A stretch of 64,000 nucleotides of DNA from Pycnopodia helianthoides (taxonomy: Eukaryota; Echinodermata; Asteroidea; Forcipulatida; Asteriidae), in contig CM063246.1 of assembly GCA_032158295.1 (NCBI GenBank), forward strand, positions 20,226,135 through 20,290,134. The letters are read 5' to 3'. Below are positions 1-12,327 of this stretch, piece by piece. The notes beneath the pieces are model-generated. The model searched no databases and was not told where the DNA came from. It saw nothing but the letters and a program-made list of their open reading frames with translations. Every line of letters begins with the position of its first letter. The first letter of the stretch is position 1. The position numbers and the translations under genes are program-made.

Positions 1-361
1 CCGGTTATCGGAGGTGGCTTTAGTCCGATAGACGGTCGAGTCACGCTGAGCAAAAAGGGCTACCGTGCAAGATTTCTCAAAAAATAATTTAAATCCCAGT
101 TCCAAATATCATGCCTTTTGTCTTCAGTTAATAGTTTCATTTTGTCAACAGTGCACCACACAAAACATTTTCAGTTCGGGGTTTTTCCGTTGATGGGACC
201 CTCAAACTTCGAAAAAGCTGAGATCAAACTGGCGGAGGTTTTTCCCTCACGGCTTGTTCAGTGAACACATACTGACACGCGCCTATTCTGTCTGCCATTA
301 TGGGGAGTAAAAATGTGCATGGAAGAAATTTAAGTGAGAGTGTTTTCCTAAATATCTACAG
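1..361 (+). other. Intron of GOT2 upstream of the first visible exon
   Basis: No coding segment is recognised here. The stretch ends in an acceptor AG at 360-361 directly before the first recognised GOT2 exon, so it is most likely intron. Confidence 0.5.
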
Positions 362-3300
362 AAAATCCCAGAGAAGTCCATTATCATCTTGCACGCCTGC
401 GCTCACAATCCAACAGGAGTGGACCCTAAGGTAAGCTGCCTGATGAGCCTGAACTTTTTACTTTGCTACCAGGGCTCGATTTCACAAAGAGTTCAGACTG
501 ATCGTAACTGCAAATCAATCGCAGTTGCTTAGCAAAGAGTGATGTCACAATACAAATCACTATGGTAATACTGATAACTCATCTTAAGATGAATCTTAGT
601 GCTTTGTGAAATCGACCCCTGGAAACATAATTTTGTTGGAGTTTGGTGCTATAAATGGTATACACATGTGGCTCACCTTTAATAATGAAAACAATTAACA
701 AATATATTATTAGTTTATCACAATTGAATTTAAAGGAGCTCTACATCTGGTGAGGGTTTCAAACTTTGCTTATTTTGTTGTGAGGTTTTGACATAAAAAT
801 ATGCATACAACTACTTCTACTTCTACGTTGATACTTGGCAAAGTCCCCATGTTGGGGTGTTACGCCAAGATTACGCATGCGTGTGACCGATGAAACAACT
901 AGGGTAGATTCTAGAGTGGATTTGAGCTGGGCGAGCGGGGCAGTGACAACAGGCAGAGGAAGATTGTTCCAGATAGGGGTAATTCTTGGGAAAAAAACAA
1001 GTTTTTGTAGATGTTAGTGCGGGGTCTACATGTGTGTAACAGTGCCAGTTCTACACTTGGTTAAAGGAACATCACAGAATTGGTTAGAAAAAAACTTGTA
1101 AAATATACTTTTTTGATCACAGATTTACATAAAACTTACACGGTCTTATGATGATGATAGTAGAAAACATCCCTTGAAATATTTCTGTCTGAAATGCCAT
1201 ATTTGATGAGAAATTAATAAACTCGCTCAGTGAGCGTTTTATTCATTTCTTGAATAAATATGATTTCATGCAAATGTGTAATCGGTTTTTCACTATTTTC
1301 TTGTGACCCAGATGGCCGATCGATTGTCAGTTTATGTATATGGTGGATTACATAAAATGCTTACACTGCCAGCAACTGTTTTGTTAGCAAAAAACAATTC
1401 TGTAATGTTCCTTTAATGTTTGTTGAGATGATAAACAGATTTATTGCCTTAGTGATCAAACAACCCAAACTCTGAAGAAAAAAAATTTTTTTTTATTAAC
1501 TGTTAATTTGTGACCATTTCCCCCCCAGCCGGAGCAATGGAAAGAAATGGGCAAACTAATCAAGGTAAGACTTCCAGCACTGACTTTAAAAAAAAAAACT
1601 GATCGATAAGAAAGAAGAAAAATTGACTTGAGTCATACGCAGGCGCTCTACCATCTGAGCTATCTAATGTTGGTGGTCTCCCTATTTTGTCAATATCTTT
1701 GTTCCGGGGTTGCCAGTCAGAAGCCATTCAACCTGTAACTGCAGTCTAAGCCAGGGTCTACACCCAAGTTTACAAAACAACTTGGGGAAGCGGCAGGAGA
1801 GGGATCACCTTAAGGGGATGCGACTTTTTATTTCAAATATCTAGTGATAAATCACAAGAGAAATTGAAAGTCATATACATGTAGTACCAATCTCGAGCAT
1901 CTACATTAGGTCTTTTTACTGTATTTAACGACACTGACACACACACTATCTTGCAAGCCGTTCTTAAAATTTTATTTGATGGCAGTTGTTTACGCCATCA
2001 ACATTTGTAAAAACCTTTCTTGTTTTTTTTTATAAAGACAGAATAGCATTAATGTATGCGCATAGAAGCCTCAAAACTTTGTATGGATGATGTATTTTGA
2101 ATCTCCAAGTCTCCATAAAACATTCAAGATATAGATCATATTGAGACATGTCAACTTTCTATATTTTATTGGATTTTTTTCCCCAGGGCTTTTCAAAAAG
2201 AGTTGTTGCAAAATTGGCTATACATGTGGGCTTGTAGGCTTGTAGACATATTGATTATATGTTTGTTAAGACAAAGTTTCTTAGAATGTAGGGTTTTAAA
2301 AGGCACTCTTACCTTTAAACATCCGAACTGTAAGGTCATATTAAACTCAAATGTATAATTGCTGTTTTGCAAGACAAATTTAAATAGTATTCTACCGATG
2401 CATTTTCAACAGGAAAGGCAGCTGTTCCCCTTCTTTGACATGGCGTACCAGGGCTTTGCCAGCGGGGACCTGGCCAAAGACGCCTGGGCCCTCAGGCATT
2501 TCCTGGACGAGGGTCACACGGTGGCCCTCGCCCAATCCTACGCCAAGAACATGGGACTGTACGGTCAGAGAGTGGGTGCATTCACCCTGGTTTGTTCGGA
2601 TGCCGAGGAGGCCAAGCGCTGCGAGTCTCAGATCAAGATCATCATCAGGCCCATGTACTCAAACCCGCCGGCCCATGGGGCAAGAATTGCAAGTACTATT
2701 CTGAATACGCCAGACCTAAACGTAGAATGGTAAGTTCACGTTTCGCTCTTTCCTTTTTTTTCAAAGAGTTTTAACATAATAATAATAATAATAATAATAC
2801 ATAATAATACAAACTTATAAAGCGCACTTTCTAATAAAAAATTACTCGAGGCGCTACAGAAAATTACACCAAACAGGAATGTTAATAACTTGCAGTAAGC
2901 AGAAGTTTCTTGGTATGAGTTTGAAATGTGTTGAGAGAGTGAATGTTTCTGATGTCGTTGGGTAGCTTGTTCCATAAGACTGGTGCAATGTGAGAAAATG
3001 CACGGTCGCGGTAGTGGTTGGTACGAGATTCAGGTACGAGTTGGGTTGATGCAGCAGAACGGAGAGGATAATGACAGTGCCTTATTTGAAGAAGATCTTT
3101 GATGTAGGCGGGTACTTCAGCACCCTCCATAAAGCACTCTGATGGGTTTGTACACTGCAGAATGCCCTTTAGTAAACCAAAATGTGAATGCTGATTGGAA
3201 GAACTGAAAGTCTTGACAATTTCTAGGTTTTTTGCTGTTGTTTTTTTTTGTGAAAAACGTTATCACATATCACAGGTAATTTCTCCTAATAACCTTCATC

Positions 3301-6158
3301 AAGTTTTTCGACAGCTTTACTTCTTCACTAATATTCAAATATAATTTCACACAAGCATAAACTCATGAGATAGTTTTGTAGACAATGGTTCAATGCATTG
3401 AATTCATGTAAAAAATAAGGGCTGGGATGATTGGTGTTGACAGTTAACCCTCCTACTATCTGACCATTCAATGCCGTCCACACTGATAGATAAACTGCAT
3501 TTACCAGCCTGCAATTGTGATATCATGTGGTGATCCTATCTACACAGTCCACAGTTCTGTGCACAGTTGTGTCACCCCGCACAAACCCGAATAGTTCAAT
3601 GCTTTCAAATTGTTGGCCAACTCGCTAGAAAAATATTATTACGAAGAGTAGCAGGGGTAAATTAGATAAAGGAACATTACAGAATTGATTTTTGCTAACA
3701 AAACAGTTTCTGGCAGTGTAAGCACTTTATGTAATCCACCATATATATCAACTGACAAACCTGTAGAAGTTTGAGATCGATCGGCCATCTGGGTCATGAG
3801 AAAATAGTGAAAAACCGATTACACATTTGCATGAAATCATATAGCTTCAACAAATGAATAAAACGCTCACTGAGCGATAAACCTCAATCGGAAAATTAGT
3901 TTATTCATTTCTCATCAAACATGGCATTTCAGACAGAAATATTTCAAGGGATGTTTCCTACTATCATCATCATTAGACCGTGTAAGTATTATGTAAATCT
4001 GTGATCAAAAAGTATATTTTCCAAGTTTTTTTCCTACCAATTCTGTAATGTTCCTTTAAAGTCATTCATTCAATTAACTTTCAGGAAGAAGGAGTTAGAG
4101 TTGATGTCCGGGCGTATCATCACAATGCGAGACCAGCTGGTGGCTAACCTGACCAAGGAAGGATCTACACGGGACTGGTCGCACATCACTGATCAGATCG
4201 GCATGTTCTGCTTCACTGGACTTAAACCAGACCAGGTAGGTTCATGTTAATTTTAAGATGGAGTATCTTTATAGCCCCCCCCCCCACCCCATAGTAATAA
4301 AAGTGTAACATTCATAAGCCCTGTTAAACTAATCTAACAAATCACCTTACACCAGGCCTGATGGGAGGCAATGGGAGACTTTTAAACACTCCAGATGGCA
4401 GCAGACAGGTAAAATTCCATTGTTTCATAGTTCTAAGCATGCACACATTGCTGAGAACAATGAAATTACCTGATAAGTCTGCTGCCACCAAGCATCCACA
4501 AAGTCCTCCATGTCCCTGGTCATTGCCTTGGTGCCCCTTGAAACATTCCAATCAAAATTTTACAATTTCCTCACAGAGGTGCCCTTTACAAAAGAGAAAA
4601 CGCCTCGGTGCCCTTGCCCTTTCGAAAAATGAAGCATCACGCTGCCTTATGCTATTACTGCCACTGTTCATTGTGCTAAAAGGCATTACTGAAAGTATCT
4701 CAACTCATGAGTAGTATGCAGCCCCGTCAGCCAAAATGGTGCAATACCCTCCGAGGTATATATCCATTCACTTCTGTTTGACGAAGAAATTATGGTAATT
4801 TTTTCTTGCTCAAGTACTCAGTTGTCCTGACTTGGATTTGAACCCACACTTTGACGATGCCTCTGCCTCCAATGAGATTATGTGAAAAGGCAGATTGCAT
4901 TGTTTTATTTTTTGTTCACCATAGTTTTTTTTCATGCAGAAATATTGCTTGACATTTTGTTTCCACTGCAAAAGTTTGCCAGGATGTAGCGGCAAGCAAA
5001 TGGCATTTTTGCTGTTAGCCAGCGTCTGCTGTGAAAAACCTTTTAAGAATGGAGTGAATTGTTGTGCCAGACAGATTTGTAGTTTTTGGTCATAGTGGTT
5101 GAATATCTGTTACGTCAGTCAGAGCTCTTTTTTTCGTAAACATGTTTGATGAACATGTATGAAGCAATATTTGTGTCCAATTGTTAGTAGAGTATCAGGA
5201 TGTTTCCGTTTACATCAAACTGTAGGTAGAACTTCATTCTGCACCATGAATTGTTGTTTGATACAACTATTGAAAGAAATGTTCGGTACATTTATTTGAC
5301 ATGTTTATGATAACATTTACGTTTTTACTGTAAATGCCATAATGACAACAGAGTGTTGGTGCTTCAAAGAAGTTAAATTTATTAACACGGGTTGTCTTGA
5401 CTTAAATTGAGCGAGTGGTCATGTAGGCCAATTAAACGAGCCGTTAAGCTTGGCCCCTTAAATGCATTGGCAAATCGGAGTCCAATTGTATAGCCAAAAA
5501 TCTGGCGTAAGATTAAAATGCTTGTGCCAAACGGCCACACGTTAACAAATTTTCACCATTTGAATAGATAGTTCCCAGTAGACACCATCTTTACGGGCAA
5601 ATTGCATTTTGGCTTGCAGGTGCGTCAAACGCTCAACTTATTAATGCAGCCGCGTTGTTCACTGACCAATCCTGCAATGAGTTTCGTGAAATGCGCGCGT
5701 GTTGCACGCCGTTCTCACACGAAACGCACGACTGTTTGTTCTAAAATGCCCGTAAAGATGGCCGATTTACGTCATACTGCAACCTATCTATTAGCTGTGT
5801 CATGTCTATTGTGCATAGTGCGGGGGAGTTATAAGATGCATGTTTTGTACAACACACTATTCATGATGCAGGGACGACAGAATCATGGGGGTGGGGGGGG
5901 GCATGGTCCACCGAGGCTGCCAAGAGGGCGCCTTTGATAGATGGTTGCTGTGGCAGGCGGGGATTAAGTAATGGAACAGTGTTTTAGTGTGTGTTTTTTT
6001 CGGGCTGCATGCAATTATTTCAACTTGCTTTTCAGGTGGAGAAGATCATCAAGGATTTCTCGGTCTACCTGACGAAGGATGGTCGAATCTCTGTCGCTGG
6101 TATCTCGTCCAAGAACAACGCTTACTTGGCCCATGCCATGCATGAGGTCACCAAGTGA
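362..6158 (+). CDS. GOT2: Aspartate aminotransferase, mitochondrial (3' part)
   Basis: PLP-dependent enzyme that interconverts aspartate and 2-oxoglutarate with oxaloacetate and glutamate in the mitochondrial matrix (malate-aspartate shuttle). Five in-frame exons are visible: 362-430, 1529-1564, 2413-2729, 4085-4235 and 6036-6158 (TGA at 6156). All have AG/GT borders. Together they encode the C-terminal 231 residues of a protein that is about 430 long in other animals. Recognisable blocks are [25 protein letters not shown] (Asp contacting the PLP ring nitrogen, plus Tyr), [14 protein letters not shown] (the Schiff-base Lys and the Arg after it) and KDGRISVAG (the Arg that binds substrate carboxylate). 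The sequence resembles the mitochondrial rather than the cytosolic isoform, for example in [12 protein letters not shown]. The missing N-terminus, including the targeting peptide, lies upstream of the window. Introns 1 and 3 carry MITE copies in opposite orientation, and intron 3 also holds a LINE tail. Confidence 0.95.
471..622. mobile_element. MITE-like element, TTTCACAAAG termini (copy 1)
   Basis: About 150 bp with inverted ends: it starts CTCGATTTCACAAAGAGTT and ends with a region reading AGTGCTTTGTGAAATCGA. Two further copies occur at 56531-56686 and 58945-59082. It lies in GOT2 intron 1. No coding capacity. Confidence 0.6.
1061..1416. mobile_element. MITE with AAAGGAAC termini (copy 1)
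   Basis: About 355 bp bounded by terminal inverted repeats: AAAGGAACATCACAGAATTG at the left and the near reverse complement CAATTCTGTAATGTTCCTTT at the right. It is flanked by TTAA-like bases. A copy in reverse orientation sits at 3668-4058. It is non-coding and lies in GOT2 intron 2 territory, between the exons ending at 430 and starting at 1529. Confidence 0.75.
1640..1910 (-). mobile_element. tRNA-derived SINE, family B
   Basis: On the minus strand it carries a degenerate tRNA-like A box (TAGCTCAGATGGTAGAGC) followed by the body also seen at 15755-15990 and 17635-17920 (GGTGGTCTCCCTATTTTGTC and GGGATCACCTTAAGGGGATG on the plus strand). The B box region here is decayed. Confidence 0.6.
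2777..3135 (-). mobile_element. 5'-truncated LINE, reverse-transcriptase C-terminus
   Basis: On the minus strand, 2882-3130 encodes a peptide with the layout typical of the extreme C-terminus of CR1/L2/Jockey-like non-LTR retrotransposon polymerases: YIKDLL, then LRS, then [19 protein letters not shown], then a short tail. The (ATT)n microsatellite at 2777-2800 would be its 3' tail. Only this terminal piece is present. It sits in the GOT2 intron between 2730 and 4084. Confidence 0.7.
3444..3661. mobile_element. MITE with TTAACCCTCCTACT termini (copy 1)
   Basis: Shares TTAACCCTCCTACT ends and internal ATATCAT / GTGCACAGTTGTG segments with copies at 32693-33270, 43556-43998, 45300-45530, 46434-46660 and 55408-55620. 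It is divergent at its right end. Confidence 0.6.
3668..4058. mobile_element. MITE with AAAGGAAC termini (copy 2, inverted)
   Basis: Reverse-orientation copy of the element at 1061-1416, about 390 bp. Left end AAAGGAACATTACAGAATTG, right end CAATTCTGTAATGTTCCTTT read across the junction. Extra sequence in the middle explains the length difference. Confidence 0.75.
4352..4635. mobile_element. Diverged CAGGCCTGG repeat
   Basis: Contains the same building blocks (CAGGCCTG, the words around TGGTGCCCCTT, TGCCCTTTRCAAAA, GCCCTTGCCCT) as the better preserved copies at 8005-8307, 53807-53964 and 58903-59203. The termini are poorly kept. Confidence 0.4.
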
Positions 6159-6649
6159 GGGAATGAAGAGGAACGATTCTCGTAGACCCCTTTCAAATGA
6201 GTCGCATACTGAAGCTACCCAAGGTGCTATTTAAAGAGTCCATTAAAAATCACGGTAAATCCACTGTTGAATTTCTGGCGACAAAACAAAGGCTTTAATC
6301 AAGATGCAGCCACGTTCTTCCAATCACATCAATGTAACGTGTAACCGAGGCTTGGGGGAAAATAGTCTGGTTCCTGTTTGATTGTAGTAGCTATAGACAA
6401 AGAACGTGACTGTTAAAGATGGCAGCAGCATGATATGATAATTGTTTGTGCACTCAAGGCAAACAACTTATAATGCCATCATTTGCAAGGGGTCTCTAAA
6501 TGCATCCCAATATTTCCCTATTTCCCAGGTAAATTGACACTCCTTCCATGGTGTCAACTTGAGATTCTACTAACTCAGATGGATTGTTAAATTGGGGAAC
6601 AGGAAAATGTTGGAATGCATACTATGGCCATTTTTTTAAAGAAAAACCA

Positions 6650-6785
6650 CAGTTTAGGCTTGGGCGTTGTCTTAGGGATCATCCGGCTGTTAGAAGTCCC
6701 GAGCCGAAAAGTTTACTCTTTCAAAATTACTGACGGAGCCCAAGCGGGAGCCTGAGCCTAAGCCGAGGTTTCTAAAAGGGCCTAT
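6650..6785. mobile_element. MITE, GCTTGGGCT termini (copy 1)
   Basis: Starts with GTTTAGGCTTGGGCG and ends with GAGCCTAAGCCGAGG followed by AAAAGGGCC, forming an imperfect inverted repeat. Sister copies are at 13785-13910 and 62808-62950. Confidence 0.5.
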
Positions 6786-7259
6786 AATACAATTTAAGAT
6801 GAATTTACTGGTCTGGTTCCCTGTCCCATAGATATATGAAAATAGAGTATAAAAAAAAGAAGGAATCAATTTGTAGTATAACTTAAGAATGGCAATTTTC
6901 AGTATTATAAAAAATACTATTAGTTTGGTTGAGGTTTGATTACAACAATGTACAAAAAAAACTACAAGACAGTAGATCGCTAGACAGATGCAATAACTCT
7001 CTATTCACACATAAAGTAGTTGACTTCATGTATGCTTCCTTAGGCATGCCCCAATTAGTGTGCACGGTGTGTTGGATTGTGTAGTCATGGCTGACATCGG
7101 TCTTTAAGCCATTGGGCGGTCTACTTACAAGTAAGCAAGAGATTTCTTCGCCGTTTGAGGCACATGTCCACTGAGTATTCACTGATTTGGTCAGCGAGTG
7201 CGAATCCTAAACTAACTCGGGGGGGTTATTTGATACGATCATCATCATAATTTTTTTGT

Positions 7260-7430
7260 TAATGGCCTCATGGTTTGACACTCGCAGAGTCTTTCTCAAA
7301 GGCTAAAAGAGAAAGCCTTTAAGCAAGACTCTGCTAGGGTCAAGACTTGAGGCCATTAACATTTGTTTGCATTTATACCATAGACCGTTTTAGTTAGTAA
7401 GCAGTTTGCGACAGCTTATTCACCATAAAA
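7260..7430. repeat. Hairpin repeat with AGAGTCTTTCTC arms (copy 1)
   Basis: 7260-7359 is a near-complete inverted repeat: AATGGCCTCA...AGAGTCTTTCTCAAAGGCT pairs with AGCCTTT...AGACTCTGC...TGAGGCCATT. It is followed by a unique tail (AGCAGTTTGCGACAGCT). Related copies with the same tail occur at 16170-16400 and 21513-21680. Confidence 0.65.
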
Positions 7431-8004
7431 TGTGAAACCCCTCAAAACTGTTGGACTCGGATTACGGTTATGCCTGGTACCATGCTAAGCATGTTCATTT
7501 GGCCAGTGCAGATCTTACTCCAAATTTAACAGAACTAAAGAAAGCCTGATAGGTTTGAAATTACTTGTAGGAAAAGGTAAGATCATCACCGAATCAAACT
7601 TCACTTAGAAAATGTGTGTTACACCAACAAGTAAAGTTTATGCATTGACCTAGTACTATTTACCAAAGCATGCATTGATCCCAGCATGATTTCCATAAAG
7701 TTTTTCCCAGAAAAACTTGATGCAGTTTTGTTTTGAAGTGATAAGCTTTTTTCCATTTTACATGTGGATGACGGAGGTTTTGGCAAAGACATTTTGAAAT
7801 AAGTTTGACAATAGAATCAAAACATCCCATGCAATTTCAATTTTAAATTAAGATCAAACTATATTAGTGGAAACAATAATTAAAAATGTGTTACTGCCTG
7901 CATTGTTGATTGAAAAAAGAATTCTCATTGAATAAATGTGTGAGTTTAAGTTAAACTATATGAAATATTCATGTACTGTACCATTTTGTTTATTGTTAAG
8001 CTTC

Positions 8005-8307
8005 AAGCCTGGAATTTATTCTTTAAAGGGCAAGGCCTTTTTTATTTTGCAATGGGCACTTACATTGGAAGTTGTTGGAAGTCAATGGGAAACTTTTGAA
8101 GAAGCATCAAGGCCAAGACCAGGGCAACAGGCCATGGCCTCTGTGGCCTCTGTGTAATTCCAGGCCTGGGCAAGACCATTTTTCATTTTTCAAAGGTCAC
8201 TTCCATTGGAAAATTGTTGAAGTCTATGGGAAACTTTTGAAGGGGCACTGAGGCCAATAGCAGGGCAACAGAGGCCATGGCCTCCGTGGCCTCAGTGTCA
8301 ATCCCTG
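8005..8307. mobile_element. Tandem dimer of CAGGCCTGG MITE
   Basis: Two head-to-tail copies, roughly 8005-8169 and 8155-8307, that share the AATTCCAGGCCTGG junction. Each has TGGGAAACTTTTGAAG and GCAACAGAGGCCATGGCCTC-like blocks. Related to 53807-53964. Confidence 0.6.
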
Positions 8308-9228
8308 AAGGTTATCAGTTGCACAGGTTCCCAAGATTGAAGTGTTGCAGACAAACAGTGCAATCAAGTTGTAACGAGTTCCAAAGGAATGCTAGCTGAG
8401 ATGAAGCAGTTATGGTAACCGTCAAGTACAAAAGTTACACTGGCATTTAGCACAAGTCGCCCCGAACAATATTTCCAACTTAAAATGCTCCCATGTTTGA
8501 GAATAATGCCAAGCTAAAAATTTGGGAGGAACATCTTTCCAGCTTATGTAAGTTAAAGCAGGCATGATATATTATTCTTCCTACTTTCTGACTTTAGTCT
8601 GATTTCTGATATTTTTGCCCTTGGAAAAAAAGGAGAAATTTTGATTAAATAGCCTGTAAAGTGTTTTAAAATTACACCATGTGTGCATGTAGGTCAGCCC
8701 TTGTATTCGATAAAATGTTCCTACTTTTTTTTTTCAAGGGCCAAATATCATGCCTGTTAAAGAGTACATAAAACTATGTCTTCTGACACATTCCTTTAAA
8801 TCTTGAGTGATGGTTGAAGTTTGTGACAACCAAAATTTTATCATATGATTATAACTTTTTTCTGAGGTGTTTTTTGACAGCAGTGTCATTTTTTTCAACA
8901 ATCATCCTGAAACCCGTTTCTTATGTTTCATATGAGATGACCGTTGAAATGTAAGTTATCAATTAGAAACCAATACCTCTCAGCAGCTCTATGCTCTCAG
9001 TCTCAGTGGCCCTTTGTGTCAGGAGATTGATTGTCCACCATTGTTTCCACAAGAAAACCTGCCCTGTCATTATCGTAGATGTTGTTACTCACAGTCATGA
9101 CATCACACGTTTTAAAAAGAGCTCTGTCCCAAGCCCAACTTTCCTGCATGCACAAAGTGTACACAGCTCATTGTTTGATGAAGGTATAGGCCAGGGAGAC
9201 TAATAATGATACTGCCAACATAAGGCTA

Positions 9229-9300
9229 GATACATCTAGCTCAGTTTGGTGGGGCACCGGTCCGGAGGTCGCAGGGTCAAATCCCTTACCAGTCAATTTG
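9229..9300 (+). mobile_element. tRNA-like SINE head fragment
   Basis: CTAGATACATCTAGCTCAG followed by GGTCCGGAGGTCGCAGGGTC and AAATCC gives a degenerate A box and a B box, as in family B SINEs elsewhere in the window. The aminoacyl stem does not pair, so this is not a functional tRNA gene. Confidence 0.45.
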
Positions 9301-12201
9301 TTTTTGTTTCTACCTCCATGGTTCAACCAAACTTTAATTCTTTTATGAAGGTGGCAGTATTTTATAAACTCATCATAATTATAGTGGGCACATGGTATTA
9401 CTTATTCAGTTTGAACAATTTCTGACTGTGTGTGGAAATCGATTGATGCAAACATCTAGCATGAACAAAGCAAGTTGATATGGTCAACTGTTGACCACGG
9501 TGGCGCTATCACAGGAAACACTAAACAAAATAATTACTTGTCCTCAACACTGTTTAGTTTGCTCTTCAGTTAAATATTCACCCCCTAGTCCCTGATGTAC
9601 CTTTGTTAATTTTTTAAGATGCCATGTTTTCTTAAGCTACAATGAGTGAACACAAAAGAGTCAATGGGCGAGAGAGACTGTGCTGTGTGTGGCGTGTTTG
9701 TTCGCGATATTGATTATCAATATTGACACTTGAAAGGGTTCGAGGCCAGCCTGAAATTGCACTGCATTTGAAATCACACATGTGGGAAAAGAGAACGGTG
9801 GCTGAACCAGGCTACATTTTTTTGATCTTGCCAACATAAAGTTTGCAGGTTGCGTATCCATTACTATTGATTAACACCTGGATGACCACTTTCTGTTATT
9901 CTTGCCGTCACGCATCCATGGTGAAATCCGCAATGATTTTACAACAGCTGGGATATATGGAGAAAAATAAAACAACTAACTCATAACAATGACTTTGTTA
10001 ATATCTGGATAGAAACTTCTTTACATATAACTCATGAATCATAGAGGTTAGAAAATGGTAAGTTTGACATTTATTTTATTCTGTTAAGAAAAGTGATTGT
10101 AAATCAATTATATCAGTTTGTGAATTTGGGGCGCCCCTTTGCAGCATAAACATTGCAGCCAGCCCATCATATTTCATGTGGAAACAGATGCATCAAAGAA
10201 ATTCTTTTCCGTCTTAATTCCAAATAACTGCACTTTTATGTGGGATAAAAGTCTATTTTCAAACAGACCGTGGGCATTAGATTCTGATTCTAATACGATT
10301 AGGAGATAATCGCTTTAATCCCTCACCCCCTCCTTAATAATGTGTGTCTGAGCCTCTCTTTAATCAGCTTCACTAAGAAGTGTTCCTTTTTTAAGACACC
10401 CACTTGAAGTCTTTCAACAGGTTGAGCATCACCTGGGTGAACACAAAAACTTTTGTAAAGAAGGTGAGTTTGGTTTAATGCCTGTCAGTCTGTAGCACGT
10501 ACTCGCAACCATTTTGTTATTCATTCTCGTTTGTTACCTTATAACTGGAGGTCGGGTTTTATACCACCAAGGCATTCTGTCTTAAAATGTACAAAGCTTG
10601 AAGCTCTGAGGACAGACGAAGAACTGAGCATTAAAGCAACTTCACTGAGATTTCATTGCTGTTGATAGAGTTGCGCACATACTGTGTGACATTGTATGGT
10701 AAGAAACCGATAGCAGCATTGACTCGATCTGCTTCATGATACACCAAGAAGGTTTTGATGGACTCTTCTCAGGTGCTTTGGATTGTATCTCGTCCAACAA
10801 TGGTTTGTTTGTTGTCTTTTATCTGACTGGATGCAAAAAGTGGTAAATTGTCCTCGCGTTTCGACCCAAGCAGAGTCTTCCTCTCAGGTTAGTCAAGCTG
10901 AATCGGAACCTCATGTTCAGTCCACTGGAAAATGGACTGATGTCTGGTCCCAAGTCCGCCAATATTGATGCACATCATGAATATTCATGCCCCACTTGTC
11001 AAAATGAAATTTTAATGTGATCCTATAACTAGTAAACATCCAAGCCCTCTGCCATCCTAATTAAACTTTCATATGCTTTTTCTCATTAAAATTTCAACTG
11101 AGCTTTGCAAACTCTTTCTTTTGTTGCAGAGCATTCGATCAACTGCCTGGAGATGGGAACAATTTTCTGATGGGAGTGATGTAAGACGGTTGTCAGGATC
11201 TTGCGGAAGCCATTTTGGAGCGTGCTCATGCATATCGGGAAGAACGGTCACCATGCATGACAGATAGTGAAGTTCATTATATAAAGGAGAATTTGTAAAA
11301 GGTAAATTTTATAGCAGTTTTTGAATTGTGATATCTGTAAAGTATTTCTGTTTTTTGTTGTCTTCAATGCTCTGAACAAAAGTTTTGTGGATATAAGCAG
11401 TTTGCCATTCTGTGGAGTGTATAATGATTTGTATTGTTGTGTTGAATTTTGTTTCACAATAAGGATTAGCTGATAAGCTTGTAGTTCTCATATGCAATAA
11501 ATTTTGTAAACAGTAGGCCTACATTTTAGAACAATTTTTTGAATTGTTATATCTGTAAGATATTTTTGTATCAATGCTGTGAACAAAGTTTTGGTGTAGC
11601 AGTTTGCCATTTTGTGAAATGTAATGATTTGTTTCATGGTGTAGCATTTTGTACAGCAATAAGATTAATATGCATCGGGGATAAAGAACATTATTTGTGT
11701 TTACTCAAGCATATGGATTAACTGATTAACTTATGTTCACAGGCCTTGCAGGAAGTTTTAGTAGCCCAGATTTATAACATGTATCGTCATAAATGTATCT
11801 CTCTGATGTATTAAGGGTAGCAATCACAACAGGTTTATTGGTCAAATGAGGTTACATTCAAATACTCAAAAATAAATAAACACATCTGAAAAGGAAGAAG
11901 TATGAGCTTTATAAATAAGTAGGTTTCACAATATTTAGTAGCCCAAGGGGCAAGTTGAGAAGTGGTGTTTACTAATTAACTAAGCTTTAGCAGTTATTTT
12001 ATATTCAATGTATGCCGGGCTAGTGTTGAGGGTGAGCCCTGATTCATTTTAATTAAATTTTACAGTTTCTTTTTAGAATTGAGTCATGCATTGTCCAATT
12101 GCCCTTTTTTTCTCTGATGTATTTGAAGCTTGCTAATAAATTTGTATTCTTGATTGTATTATTTCCTACCAACAGATAATGTAGATCTTTGTTGGACCAA
12201 A

Positions 12202-12327
12202 ATGCCCGTTTTCACAAAGTCAGACAAAGATACACTGATACCAGCAAACAGAACATTACAGGACACTGGTTTACAGGAGTCTGTCCATGATGGCTTCAGC
12301 ATTCAGGAGGGAACCAGTCATCAGTGA
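12202..12327 (+). other. Upstream ORF overlapping the next gene's start codon
   Basis: An ATG at 12202 opens a 41-codon frame (starting MPVFTKSDKDTL) that ends with TGA at 12325, so it overlaps the main ATG at 12287 in a different frame. The frame is already open from a possible acceptor at 12174-12175. It may be a translation-lowering uORF, or the true N-terminal coding frame separated from the main one by an indel. Confidence 0.45.

Larger units (their letters stand above)
6159..12175. other. GOT2 3' UTR and intergenic region
   Basis: After the GOT2 stop there is AT-rich sequence with an AATAAA at 7930, far enough downstream to be only a weak poly(A) candidate. The stretch holds a MITE-like repeat (6650-6785), a hairpin repeat (7260-7430), a tandem CAGGCCTGG repeat (8005-8307) and a tRNA-like fragment (9229-9300). 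Around 10421-11310 there are short coding-looking pieces that could be 5' exons of the next gene or a small gene, but I could not assemble them. Nothing else is recognised. Confidence 0.6.

Noticed and set aside
4361..4714. 117-codon plus-strand frame after GOT2 exon 4
   Set aside because: Lies in an intron over a diverged repeat, with no recognised homology.
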